The notes under the pieces were generated by a model. The model did no database searches. It was given only the letters and a program-made list of their open reading frames with translations, and was not told where the DNA came from. A stretch of 6,692 nt of DNA from JALONO01 sp038209965 (GTDB lineage: Bacteria > Bacteroidota > Bacteroidia > Cytophagales > Thermoflexibacteraceae), in the NCBI GenBank assembly GCA_038209965.1, contig JBBQXF010000173.1, forward strand, positions 1-6,692, given 5' to 3'. This document shows positions 1 to 6,581 of this stretch, piece by piece. The stretch's first letter is position 1. The number at the start of each line of letters is the position of its first letter. The position numbers and the translations under genes were made by a program.

Positions 1-202
1 AGTTGAGCATTTGCACCCGCCCGTACAAGCGCGTGAGGCGGAACAGCCGGAAGTGGTCGTTGTGCCAAGCGCGGCTTTCCATCCGCACTGGTGCTTCGCG
101 CACCGTGGCCGTGAGCAATCCAAGCCCTGGTGGCACTTCCACTGGCACGGCTCCCCACGCGTGCAGGCTTTCCAAGGCATACCCAGCTATTTGATCCAAC
201 AT
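1..202 (-). CDS. Partial CDS (N-terminus only), possible ferredoxin-dependent bilin reductase (PcyA/HY2 family)
   Basis: An open frame begins at the ATG at 202-200 and runs leftwards off the window, giving 67 codons without a stop. An in-frame TGA lies just upstream, so the only alternative start is a TTG at 208. The protein begins MLDQIAGYALESLHAWG. Further on it has VPPGLG, then 16 residues ending in MESR, then AWHNDHFR and a segment ending GRVQMLN. From memory, cyanobacterial PcyA has LPEELG, an equally long segment ending IENR, then an 8-residue block ending QFR and a following stretch ending in LH/LN. The spacing matches without gaps. If correct, the enzyme would reduce biliverdin with electrons from ferredoxin to make a bilin chromophore, for instance for a phytochrome. 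The catalytic Asp/His region and most of the roughly 240-residue family length lie outside the window. That the frame is real is fairly likely; the family call is tentative. Confidence 0.5.
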   Translation of the reverse strand, partial: MLDQIAGYALESLHAWGAVPVEVPPGLGLLTATVREAPVRMESRAWHNDHFRLFRLTRLYGRVQMLN

Positions 203-392
203 ACCCAAACTGTTTCAGTGAATGATATGACAAGTTGAGCAAAAATCATACTGCTTAATGGATCGGCTTTTTCATTTCCCGTCGGTTGGGCCAATGTGCC
301 TACCGCATTTTTCAATGCTACTGCTCATTGCTGGGGTCGGGAGCAGCCAGTTGTTCTATCAAATAAATAACTGATCCTGAGCGATCTATTTG

Positions 393-432
393 TCCACAAA
401 AAAGAACCCGGCAAAGGGTGCTTTTTTGTGGA
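393..432 (-). terminator. Strong hairpin terminator of the FAS1 gene, possibly bidirectional
   Basis: The arms 393-409 and 416-432 pair over 17 positions with a single mismatch (405/420), leaving a 6-base loop (ggcaaa). The stem carries six A-T pairs outside a CCC/GGG core, so each strand ends in a run of six T. It starts 12 bases beyond the TAA of the FAS1 gene, as expected for a Rho-independent terminator. Its near symmetry means it could also stop transcription coming from the left. Confidence 0.8.
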
Positions 433-444
433 TGGTCCAATTGC

Positions 445-960
445 TTACTTGGGCATCAACACAGTGTCGATCACGTGGATTACTCCGTTGCTGCCTTTCA
501 AGTCAGCCGTGGTAACATAGGATACGCCCCCTTTTTCGTCGGTCAACTTTACTTTGCCGTCGGCCAAAGAAGCAGTAAGCTTGCCACCACTTACGGTGGT
601 CAACTCTACTTTGCCTTTGCCTTTTTTGATGGCTTTCAATACCGCTTTTGCGTCAAGATTGCCTGCCACCACGTGGTAAGTAAGAATTTTGGCCAGCGTT
701 GCCTTGTTCTCTGCCTTCAACAAATTGTCAACGGTGCCAGCGGGCAATTTTGCAAAAGCATCATTGGTTGGTGCGAAAACGGTAAAAGGACCAGCACCTT
801 TGAGGGTTGTAACTAAATCAGCGGCGCCAAGCGCGGCTACCAACGTGGTGTGGGCTTTGGAATCCACGGCAATATCAACGATGCCCTTAGTTTGTGCGAT
901 TGCGGCTGAGGAGAAAGCGATTGCCAAAAGCAATGTTGAAACTTTAATGAACTTTTTCAT
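445..960 (-). CDS. Secreted single-domain FAS1 (fasciclin-like) protein
   Basis: A 171-residue exported protein. Residues 1-22 are a Sec signal peptide: MKKFIK, a hydrophobic core (LLLAIAF), and an AIA signal-peptidase I site before Q23. The rest is one FAS1 domain: the H1 box FAPTNDAF at 62-69, the conserved YHVV at 95-98, and the H2 box NGVIHVIDTVLMP at 158-170, which ends the protein. This matches the usual size of small bacterial FAS1 proteins, which are thought to act in adhesion or cell-surface interactions; no enzyme activity is expected. The frame stays open 11 codons upstream to an ATG at 993, but that extension (MYIFLKLINFI) would spoil the signal peptide, so I chose the ATG at 958-960. 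The mature part is rich in Lys, Ala, Gly and Thr. The gene is monocistronic, divergent from the S8 peptidase gene, and ends at a strong hairpin. Confidence 0.92.
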   Translation of the reverse strand: MKKFIKVSTLLLAIAFSSAAIAQTKGIVDIAVDSKAHTTLVAALGAADLVTTLKGAGPFTVFAPTNDAFAKLPAGTVDNLLKAENKATLAKILTYHVVAGNLDAKAVLKAIKKGKGKVELTTVSGGKLTASLADGKVKLTDEKGGVSYVTTADLKGSNGVIHVIDTVLMPK

Positions 961-1039
961 GATAAAATTTATGAGTTTTAAAAAAATATACAAAACATGA
1001 ACAAAAGGTGGGATTAAAAGGTTGGGTCAAAAAGATTTT

Positions 1040-1069
1040 TTTAACATACTCAACAAGCGATATGTTAAA
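1040..1069. promoter_or_regulatory. 9-bp perfect inverted repeat, candidate operator upstream of the FAS1 gene
   Basis: TTTAACATA at 1040-1048 is the exact reverse complement of TATGTTAAA at 1061-1069, with a 12-base spacer. The arm centres are 21 bp apart, two helical turns, which is the geometry expected for a dimeric DNA-binding protein. It lies about 80 bp upstream of the FAS1 start on its coding strand. No T-run follows in the direction that would make it a terminator. The binding protein is unknown. Confidence 0.35.
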
Positions 1070-1264
1070 GCCGTTAGGCAAAACAACAGAAGGTCAATGG
1101 CTGGATCGGCCCTCCGTTTGGCCATTTTTCGGCAGGTAACCTGTCCCCCCAAATTGCGCTTTCAGCCCGCTAGGCAGTAGTATTGTCTCCCATAACCCGT
1201 TCAGATTGCCCCTGACCCTGCTGGAAAGCCCGCTCAACATTGGCTACTTGTCACGATCTGATTT

Positions 1265-1292
1265 TTTGATTTGATTTTTTTTCTTAACTTAG
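1265..1292 (+). promoter_or_regulatory. Weak candidate promoter for the S8 peptidase gene
   Basis: TAACTTAG at 1285-1292 matches five of the six fixed positions of the Bacteroidota -7 element TAnnTTTG, and a TTTG lies at 1265-1268. The 16-base spacer is shorter than the usual 19-20, so the pairing is doubtful. A start site about 1297-1300 would give a leader of about 25-30 bases to the ATG at 1326. Confidence 0.25.
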
Positions 1293-1325
1293 CCTAAGTA
1301 CATCCAACACTTTTACTTTACTGAA

Positions 1326-2894
1326 ATGAAAGCAACTATTTACTCGTCCGTGTTGGCCATTGCCTTGTTGGGCTGTGGCCGGGCCACCGAAGAACTGGCC
1401 CCCGATTTGAAAGCCAACGTGCTAGACCGCCCGGCCATTGATGCCCACATCTGGCAGACGGTCAAGCAACAGAATGCTGTTTTTGACTGGAATGCCGCTC
1501 CCGTTGAAGTGGTGTGGAACGCCCTGCGCACCTCAGATGGCGTGATGTCCATCGGCTACAAGCCGGGCCAATTGTCGGACAATGCGGTGGAAGATCGACT
1601 GGGCGAAATCGCCCCGCGCCAAGGTGATTGGGCGGCCGCCCGCCAAGCCGTGCTCGATCTCGTATGGGAAGAGGAGCGGCGCACTAATCCCGACCTGCGC
1701 CGCGAGGAGTTGGTGGTGTTTGACGAAACCGCCCTGCCCGTCCTTAACCTCAAAGTCACCAGTTTGCGCACGATTGAGCTCCTCCGGGCCTCGTCGCTTG
1801 TGCGCTACGCCGAGCCAATGGGCTACGAACCCACGATAGAACTACGTGCCGGTCAGGGCTTTAGCAACGGACGCACCGAAAGCTCGAGCGGTTGCGGCAG
1901 CAACAATGAAGAGTTCAACCTGCGGTCAGGCACGCATTTTTCCGTCATTTCTCCCAATGCCAAGACCTCTTGGAACCATCCTTACCACCAAATTGCCGGA
2001 GCTTGGTCGAGCAGTACTGGGGCGGGTATCAAGGTAATGATCATTGATACGGGCATTGGTGCAAACCAGCCCGCGTTTGGCAGTGGCTTCAACCAAGGCG
2101 CATCGGCAGGGCGCACCATTGAAAAACTGGTGACACTGCCCCGGCCCACTTTCTTGGGGATCCCGACTGGGCCGGTCGAAACCCCCAACGACGGTTGCGG
2201 GCACGGTACAGCAATGGCCGGCGCAATGGCCGCTCCCCGGGGCACCGTGGGCAATGCAGTGGGGATTGCCTACAACGCCAATTTGGTCACGGTGCGGGCC
2301 AGCGAAGATGTGTTCATCGATGCTTCGCGGGAGGTGCGCGGGGTGGCTGATGCCTTCGTACTGGCCGCCAACCGGGCCGACATCCGCATCGTGTCCATGT
2401 CGCTGGGGCGGATCACGAGCAGTTCCCAAATAACCGATGCCATCCGCTTGGCCAACAGCCGGGGCAAGCTCATGTTCTGCGCGGGCGGCACGTCGTTCGG
2501 TTGGAGTTCGGGCTGGGTTGGGGTCATTTTCCCGGCCAATTTGAACGAAGTGCAAGCAGTTACGGGCGTAAAAGAAAATTTACAGCGCTGTACCGATTGT
2601 CATGATGGTTCGCAAATTGATTTTATCGCGGTGATGGAGCGTAATGTCGACGGAGTGAAGCCCATCACCACCGCCAACCAAGGCAACTGGCCCAGTTCGG
2701 TGGGCGGATCATCGGTGGCTACCGCCCAAACTGCCGGCATGGCCGCCTTGGTATGGTCAAAGTTCCCGACCCTCACCCGTCAACAAATTTTGGACAAACT
2801 CATCTTGTCGAGCAGCAATTACCCCAACCGCAGCAACCAATTTGGCTGGGGCGTGATCGATGCCAGCCAAGCGACCGACGACCAATCGTTGTAG
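1326..2894 (+). CDS. Subtilisin-like (S8 family) serine peptidase, predicted lipoprotein
   Basis: A 522-residue protein. A short signal sequence ends in a lipobox (ALLGC, Cys17), so it is probably lipidated and held in the envelope. Residues about 18-210 form a propeptide-like region; the RYAEPMGYEP stretch near 160-169 resembles the end of a subtilase I9-type prodomain. The S8 domain covers about 215-515: Asp241 in MIIDTGIG, His293 in GCGHGTAMAG, and Ser463 in GGSSVATAQTAG, in the normal order and spacing. The oxyanion-hole segment usually reads AAGN but here reads CAGG (385-388), so the Asn appears replaced by Gly388. C422-T-D-C-H426 forms a CXXCH motif between the oxyanion region and the Ser. 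Other Cys are 190 and 291. The C-terminus has no sorting domain. The peptidase fold is secure; full activity is less certain. ATG at 1326 is the start that gives an intact signal peptide. A terminator follows. Confidence 0.9.
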   Translation: MKATIYSSVLAIALLGCGRATEELAPDLKANVLDRPAIDAHIWQTVKQQNAVFDWNAAPVEVVWNALRTSDGVMSIGYKPGQLSDNAVEDRLGEIAPRQGDWAAARQAVLDLVWEEERRTNPDLRREELVVFDETALPVLNLKVTSLRTIELLRASSLVRYAEPMGYEPTIELRAGQGFSNGRTESSSGCGSNNEEFNLRSGTHFSVISPNAKTSWNHPYHQIAGAWSSSTGAGIKVMIIDTGIGANQPAFGSGFNQGASAGRTIEKLVTLPRPTFLGIPTGPVETPNDGCGHGTAMAGAMAAPRGTVGNAVGIAYNANLVTVRASEDVFIDASREVRGVADAFVLAANRADIRIVSMSLGRITSSSQITDAIRLANSRGKLMFCAGGTSFGWSSGWVGVIFPANLNEVQAVTGVKENLQRCTDCHDGSQIDFIAVMERNVDGVKPITTANQGNWPSSVGGSSVATAQTAGMAALVWSKFPTLTRQQILDKLILSSSNYPNRSNQFGWGVIDASQATDDQSL

Positions 2895-2981
2895 GCCAGC
2901 ACCCAAAGTGCGGGCAGCCCAACTCCCCGAGCGATGGCCGTTGGCGGAGAAAACAACGTTAAAGCTTGGTTGTTAATGAAC

Positions 2982-3025
2982 CAAACCCCGGCAGACTTTA
3001 ATGATCGGCCGGGGTTTGAGTTTTA
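2982..3025 (+). terminator. GC-rich hairpin terminator after the S8 peptidase gene
   Basis: CAAACCCCGGC (2982-2992) pairs perfectly over 11 bp with GCCGGGGTTTG (3008-3018), with a 15-base loop. A short T-rich stretch (3021-3024) follows. It lies about 90 bases beyond the TAG of the S8 gene and just before the promoter of the next gene, so it insulates the two units. Confidence 0.7.
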
Positions 3026-3046
3026 TCCCGTTATTCCCGCTTTAAG

Positions 3047-3078
3047 TTTGCCAAATGACCATTAAAACGGTAATTTTG
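3047..3078 (+). promoter_or_regulatory. Consensus Bacteroidota housekeeping promoter of the Pif1-like gene
   Basis: TTTG at 3047-3050 and TAATTTTG at 3071-3078 are separated by exactly 20 bases. This is a full match to the known Bacteroidota primary-sigma pattern (-33 TTTG, -7 TAnnTTTG). The expected start site, about 3083-3086, leaves a leader of only about 12-15 bases before the GTG at 3098, and so supports that start. Confidence 0.7.
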
Positions 3079-3097
3079 ACCTTATATCCCCAACGCA

Positions 3098-4471
3098 GTG
3101 GCCGCCGTAGAAGCACTTTTTGATCCTGACAACCCCGAACTCCAGCAAGCCCTCAAAATCATTGAGCGCACCGACCACTCCATTTTTCTCACGGGCAAGG
3201 CCGGCACGGGCAAATCGACTTTCCTGCGCTACCTCGCCGAGACGGTCAAAAAACAGTTCGTCATTGTGGCCCCCACAGGCATAGCGGCCATGAACGTGAA
3301 GGGGCAAACGATCCATTCCTTTTTCCAGTTTCCGTTGCGGCCCATTTTGCCGGAAGACAAAGGGATCAAGAAATTTCACCACGAATCGGACAAACGGCTG
3401 ATCATCGAGAAAATGGATACCTTGATCATCGATGAAGTGTCGATGGTACGGGCCGATCTGGTGGATGCCATTGACACGGCCCTGCGCCGGAACGCCAATC
3501 CCCACCAACCTTTTGGGGGCAAGCAGGTCATCTTCATCGGGGATATTTTTCAGTTGGAGCCGGTGGTGCAGCGCGACAAGCCCGAGGCCGAGATTTTGCA
3601 GACGCTCTACAAAACGCCCTACTTTTTTGAGGCCCACGTGTTTCGTCGCTTGGCCAACGAAGGCCGCCCGCTATTGTCCATCGAGTTGCAGAAAGTATAT
3701 CGGCAGCGCGATCTGAGCTTCGTCGGCCTGCTGGACAAGATCCGGCGGAGCGAGGCCAGTTGGGACGATGTACAGGAACTGAACGCCCGCTACGTGCCCA
3801 ACCTCTCGCCCTTGGAACAGGCCGGGTTCAGCATCACCCTCACCACCCGCAACGACCTGGCCGACCGCCTCAACTTGGCCGAACTGACCAGCTTGCGCGC
3901 CCAAGAGCGCACGTATGAGGGCACGATCAACGGCGAGTTTGAGATGCGCACCTACCCGGCCGATTTCCAGCTCCGGCTCAAAGTGGGTGCCCAGGTGATG
4001 TTCCTGCGCAACGACCGCGAAGGGCGCTGGATGAACGGAACCATTGGCCAAATCCATTCACTGGAAGAAAAAACAATCAAAGTGGAAACCGAAGATGGTG
4101 AGGTGCACGAGGTGGCCCGCACCAGTTGGGACAACACGCTTTATGCCTACAATGCCGACAAAAATCTGATCGAGTCCGAAGTGCTGGGCAGCTACACCCA
4201 ATTTCCGCTCCGGTTGGCTTGGGCCATCACCATCCACAAGTCGCAGGGGCTCACCTTTGACCGGCTCCACCTCGACTTGGGCGCGGGCACGTTTGCGGCC
4301 GGGCAACTGTACGTGGCCCTGAGCCGCTGCCGCACGCTGGACGGCATTACGTTGGCCAAAAAAATCCGCCTCCAAGACATGTTGGTGGCTGAGCGGGTGA
4401 AGCAGTTCGCGGCCAGTTTCAACAAGCACGAGCTAGTGGATCGAGTCCTTGATCGTTTGGCCGATCACTAA
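3098..4471 (+). CDS. Compact Pif1-like superfamily 1 DNA helicase
   Basis: A 457-residue ATP-dependent helicase, predicted to move 5' to 3' on single-stranded DNA like characterised Pif1 enzymes, which unwind forks, R-loops and G-quadruplexes. Motifs in order: Walker A GKAGTGKST (33-41); Ia APTGIAAMNVKGQTIHSFF (58-76); Walker B IIDEVSMV (110-117, D112 E113); III GDIFQLEPV (148-156); a QKVYRQ segment (198-203); LTTRND (248-253); V ITIHKSQGLTFD (377-388); VI LYVALSRCR (404-412), typical of the UvrD_C_2 fold. The length is close to the compact Pif1 core known from Bacteroides, so it is not truncated; it lacks the accessory C-terminal domains of longer relatives. The start is the GTG at 3098: an in-frame TGA lies at 3077-3079 with no ATG between, and the promoter spacing agrees. 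It is GC-rich like the S8 gene and converges on the AT-rich helicase. Confidence 0.92.
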   Translation: MAAVEALFDPDNPELQQALKIIERTDHSIFLTGKAGTGKSTFLRYLAETVKKQFVIVAPTGIAAMNVKGQTIHSFFQFPLRPILPEDKGIKKFHHESDKRLIIEKMDTLIIDEVSMVRADLVDAIDTALRRNANPHQPFGGKQVIFIGDIFQLEPVVQRDKPEAEILQTLYKTPYFFEAHVFRRLANEGRPLLSIELQKVYRQRDLSFVGLLDKIRRSEASWDDVQELNARYVPNLSPLEQAGFSITLTTRNDLADRLNLAELTSLRAQERTYEGTINGEFEMRTYPADFQLRLKVGAQVMFLRNDREGRWMNGTIGQIHSLEEKTIKVETEDGEVHEVARTSWDNTLYAYNADKNLIESEVLGSYTQFPLRLAWAITIHKSQGLTFDRLHLDLGAGTFAAGQLYVALSRCRTLDGITLAKKIRLQDMLVAERVKQFAASFNKHELVDRVLDRLADH

Positions 4472-4515
4472 ATTTAATTGGGTAAAAAAGGCGGGTGACT
4501 ACAAAAAAAGGACGC

Positions 4516-4581
4516 GATTGGGGCTTGTTGAAGTGGGGGGTTAAAAGCGCGAATACTGAAATCAACACTTCTGCCCCGATT
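4516..4581. terminator. Candidate bidirectional terminator between the two convergent helicase genes
   Basis: GAAGTG (4530-4535) pairs with CACTTC (4566-4571). Outside it, GGGGC (4520-4524) pairs with GCCCC (4573-4577), with a few more weak pairs beyond and an internal loop (ttgtt against t). A TTTT run follows on the plus strand (4580-4583). On the minus strand a run of seven T (complement of 4503-4509) follows about 7 bases after the stem. The 30-base loop makes it less than ideal. Confidence 0.4.
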
Positions 4582-4609
4582 TTGTCAAGCCAATGTTGGT
4601 AAACGTTTT

Positions 4610-6412
4610 TTATTGCTCGGTGTCCAATGTTACTTTATGGGAATAATTATAAAACTCTTTGAAGTAGTTTATCCACTCATGCAATTTATTATCATCTGTT
4701 TCCAAGTTGAAAAGGTTTCTGCTACCTACAACTATTAATTTAGTTTTTGCCCTCGTTATGGCAACATTTAATCTATTGGGATGAAAATAGAACTCTGCTT
4801 TTTGTAATGCGTGTTCTGGATTACTTGTAGTTAAGGAAATAATAATTACTTCTCTTTCTTGCCCCTGTATCCTTTCAACGGTATCAACAATAAGTTTTTG
4901 TAATTCTTGTTTGTCAATATGCTGTAACTTATCAAATAATTTTTGCCGAATTAGGCGACCTTGCGCACGATAGGGGGCTATAACTGCAATTTCTTCGGTC
5001 GGTATTCCGCATTGCATTAATTCCTGAACTAATTCCACGATAAATAGTGCTTCCTCATTCGACCGCATATCTCTATTCTCGTGGGCTAAATCAACAAAAA
5101 CAACAGACTTGTCTTTGTCAAGTATTGTAGTGTATTTTTGTGGCTGGCTTTTAAAAATTATCCTTTCATTTGCGATTTTGGGAAGTGATTTAAGTTTTCC
5201 GTCATAAAAATTATGGCTTGGAAATTCTGTAATCTCTCCGTTCATGCGGTAAGTAGTATCAAGCATAGTGCCTGAATTATGCTGAAATATAGTTTCAAAT
5301 ACTGATTTTTTAAGATATTCTTTGTTATGATTACCTTGTATTATTGGGGACATTTGTTTGTGGTCGCCAATAAAAATGCACTTTTTCCCTGCCATCATAC
5401 CTGCTACACCATTTGGAAGGCTAATTTGCCCTGCTTCGTCAAATATAATGGTATCAAACTCAATATTTTGAAGTCTTTTTGTGTGTAGGTGGAAAATACT
5501 GCCTCCAATAATTATACCTCCTCCGTTTTCATTATACCAATGATTTGACAAACGTGTCTCGCCTACTTGTAAAGAATCAAGTCTTTCAATATTTAACACA
5601 CTGCCTGTATCCCATTTCAAATCATCTGCACGAAAAAAATCGCCTATTTTTACAAGATTACCGTAAGAAAAAAATTTTGCAATTTTGACCAGTGCATTGT
5701 TAATTGCTCTGTGTGTAAAAGATGCGATCAAAACCTTTTCACCTTTAATAGCTAAGTTATACGCTATCTGAGCCAACAAAAAAGTTTTACCTGTTCCGGG
5801 AGGACCCTGTATGACATAAAAATTTTCGGTTGAAAACGCATGAATAAATGCCTCACGTTGTTTTTCATTAAAAGAAATATAATTACTTAGACTTTCGGCT
5901 TCAATTTTTCTTTCGCCATTAATTTTAGGACTACTTTTTCCAAAAATTATATTAAAAATATATTCTTTTTTAGGCAAATAGGCTAAACTACTTATAGCAT
6001 TTCTTATTATCCAAGTAATATCAGGTAAATCTTTGTCCAATATAAATTTATCAAATGTGCTTAAAGAAAGCAGTGTGCCAGTTTTATAAATATTCTCTTG
6101 TAAAACCATTTCTAAACCAATTTCTTCATAAAGCTGGCAGCAGCACACAGGAATTTCTATATTTCCTGTGTGAAGTAACAGATAGTCACCTACTCTGAAC
6201 TTTGAAATATTGCTTTGGACTCTAAACTTCCGAAGGCGTAGTCCCTTATCATTTTCTATGACTTCCAAGGCTTTTACGCCATCAATGGCCTCGCCAAGTA
6301 AAACCCTTTCGCTTATTGGTTTTGCCCAAACAGTTGCAACTTGTTTCTTTTGAGTTTCACCTTCCAAATTTACAAAACCTACTAAGTCCTGAATAAAGTT
6401 TTCTATTTCCAT
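4610..6412 (-). CDS. AT-rich UPF1/Dna2-like superfamily 1 helicase (AAA_11/AAA_12)
   Basis: A 600-residue SF1B-type helicase. The N-terminal ~175 residues carry no motif I can name (it holds a PVCCC Cys cluster, 90-92). The motor follows: Q motif NEKQREAF (182-189); Walker A GPPGTGKT (203-210); Ia VLIASFTHRAINNAL (227-241); Walker B FDEAG (324-328); III GDHKQMSP (349-356); IV LDTTYRM (384-390); V DTVERIQGQEREV (510-522); VI NRLNVAITRAKTKL (546-559). All residues needed for ATP hydrolysis are visible. Homologues unwind DNA or RNA; the substrate here is unknown. The frame opens upstream to an ATG at 6445, but MGGNSHFKSKQ looks like read-through of a G-run leader, so I chose the ATG at 6410-6412. 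G+C is about one third, far below the neighbours, with AT-rich codons throughout, which suggests transfer. It lacks a C-terminal nuclease domain. It could be island or defence cargo, but no partner gene is visible. Confidence 0.9.
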   Translation of the reverse strand: MEIENFIQDLVGFVNLEGETQKKQVATVWAKPISERVLLGEAIDGVKALEVIENDKGLRLRKFRVQSNISKFRVGDYLLLHTGNIEIPVCCCQLYEEIGLEMVLQENIYKTGTLLSLSTFDKFILDKDLPDITWIIRNAISSLAYLPKKEYIFNIIFGKSSPKINGERKIEAESLSNYISFNEKQREAFIHAFSTENFYVIQGPPGTGKTFLLAQIAYNLAIKGEKVLIASFTHRAINNALVKIAKFFSYGNLVKIGDFFRADDLKWDTGSVLNIERLDSLQVGETRLSNHWYNENGGGIIIGGSIFHLHTKRLQNIEFDTIIFDEAGQISLPNGVAGMMAGKKCIFIGDHKQMSPIIQGNHNKEYLKKSVFETIFQHNSGTMLDTTYRMNGEITEFPSHNFYDGKLKSLPKIANERIIFKSQPQKYTTILDKDKSVVFVDLAHENRDMRSNEEALFIVELVQELMQCGIPTEEIAVIAPYRAQGRLIRQKLFDKLQHIDKQELQKLIVDTVERIQGQEREVIIISLTTSNPEHALQKAEFYFHPNRLNVAITRAKTKLIVVGSRNLFNLETDDNKLHEWINYFKEFYNYSHKVTLDTEQ

Positions 6413-6434
6413 TTGTTTACTTTTAAAATGGCTA

Positions 6435-6581
6435 TTACCCCCCACAAACGCAACCTTTGCGTCTAATCACCAAAAACTTGCGCCCATCACTCGCAAAATC
6501 AAAATAAACTGCAAGTGTGGCTGCGCTTATTCCCGATTTGGATGTCCGCTCAAGTTTCCCCAAGCGCCTAGGGGCTGCCAT
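6435..6581 (-). CDS. Doubtful small ORF (48 codons) in the helicase leader
   Basis: From the ATG at 6581 this frame gives a basic 48-residue peptide beginning MAAPRRLGKLER and ending RRKGCVCGG, with a TAA 22 bases before the helicase ATG. I recognise no family. Its G+C is higher than that of the helicase gene. It lies wholly downstream of the candidate promoter at 6623-6654, so it would be transcribed with the helicase and could be a leader peptide or simply non-coding. The frame can be extended to a TTG at 6662, but that lies upstream of the promoter and is unlikely. Confidence 0.2.
   Translation of the reverse strand: MAAPRRLGKLERTSKSGISAATLAVYFDFASDGRKFLVIRRKGCVCGG
6448..6462 (-). repeat. 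Short hairpin in the helicase leader
   Basis: ACGCAA and TTGCGT form a perfect 6-bp stem with a 3-base loop, 36 bases before the helicase start. A run of six G on the coding strand (complement of 6438-6443) lies between the hairpin and the start. Both could affect translation initiation; this is inference. Confidence 0.35.

Larger units (their letters stand above)
961..1325. other. Divergent intergenic region between the FAS1 and S8 peptidase genes
   Basis: These 365 bases must hold the promoters of both flanking genes. The two ends are AT-rich. The middle (about 1085-1255) is GC-richer, with a C-run at 1145-1150 and a short palindrome CAGGTAACCTG at 1133-1143. I found no convincing coding frame in the middle (the best is a 27-codon ATG frame at 1097-1180), no tRNA and no riboswitch-like fold. 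The inverted repeat at 1040-1069 and the weak promoter near 1265-1292 are listed separately. Confidence 0.6.

Noticed and set aside
203..392. Intergenic stretch between the left-edge gene and the FAS1 terminator
   Set aside because: Examined for tRNA, repeats and a Bacteroidota promoter for the left gene; nothing convincing was seen.
418..816. 132-codon plus-strand frame opposite the FAS1 gene
   Set aside because: It lies antisense to a clear FAS1 domain and its start falls inside the terminator hairpin; no recognisable protein.
961..1035. Promoter for the FAS1 gene on the minus strand
   Set aside because: TATATTTT and TTTTG-type words occur, but none has both the TAnnTTTG core and a TTTG 19-20 bases upstream, so I could not place it.
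1097..1180. 27-codon ATG frame in the intergenic middle
   Set aside because: Too short, with no initiation signal and no recognisable sequence; probably chance in a GC-richer stretch.
1926..2555. 209-codon minus-strand frame opposite the S8 peptidase
   Set aside because: Long open antisense frames are expected in GC-rich genes; the translation is His/Pro/Arg-rich and resembles no family, while the sense strand carries the full catalytic triad.
3062..3637. 191-codon minus-strand frame opposite the Pif1-like gene
   Set aside because: Shadow of a strongly supported helicase; it would also run through that gene's promoter.
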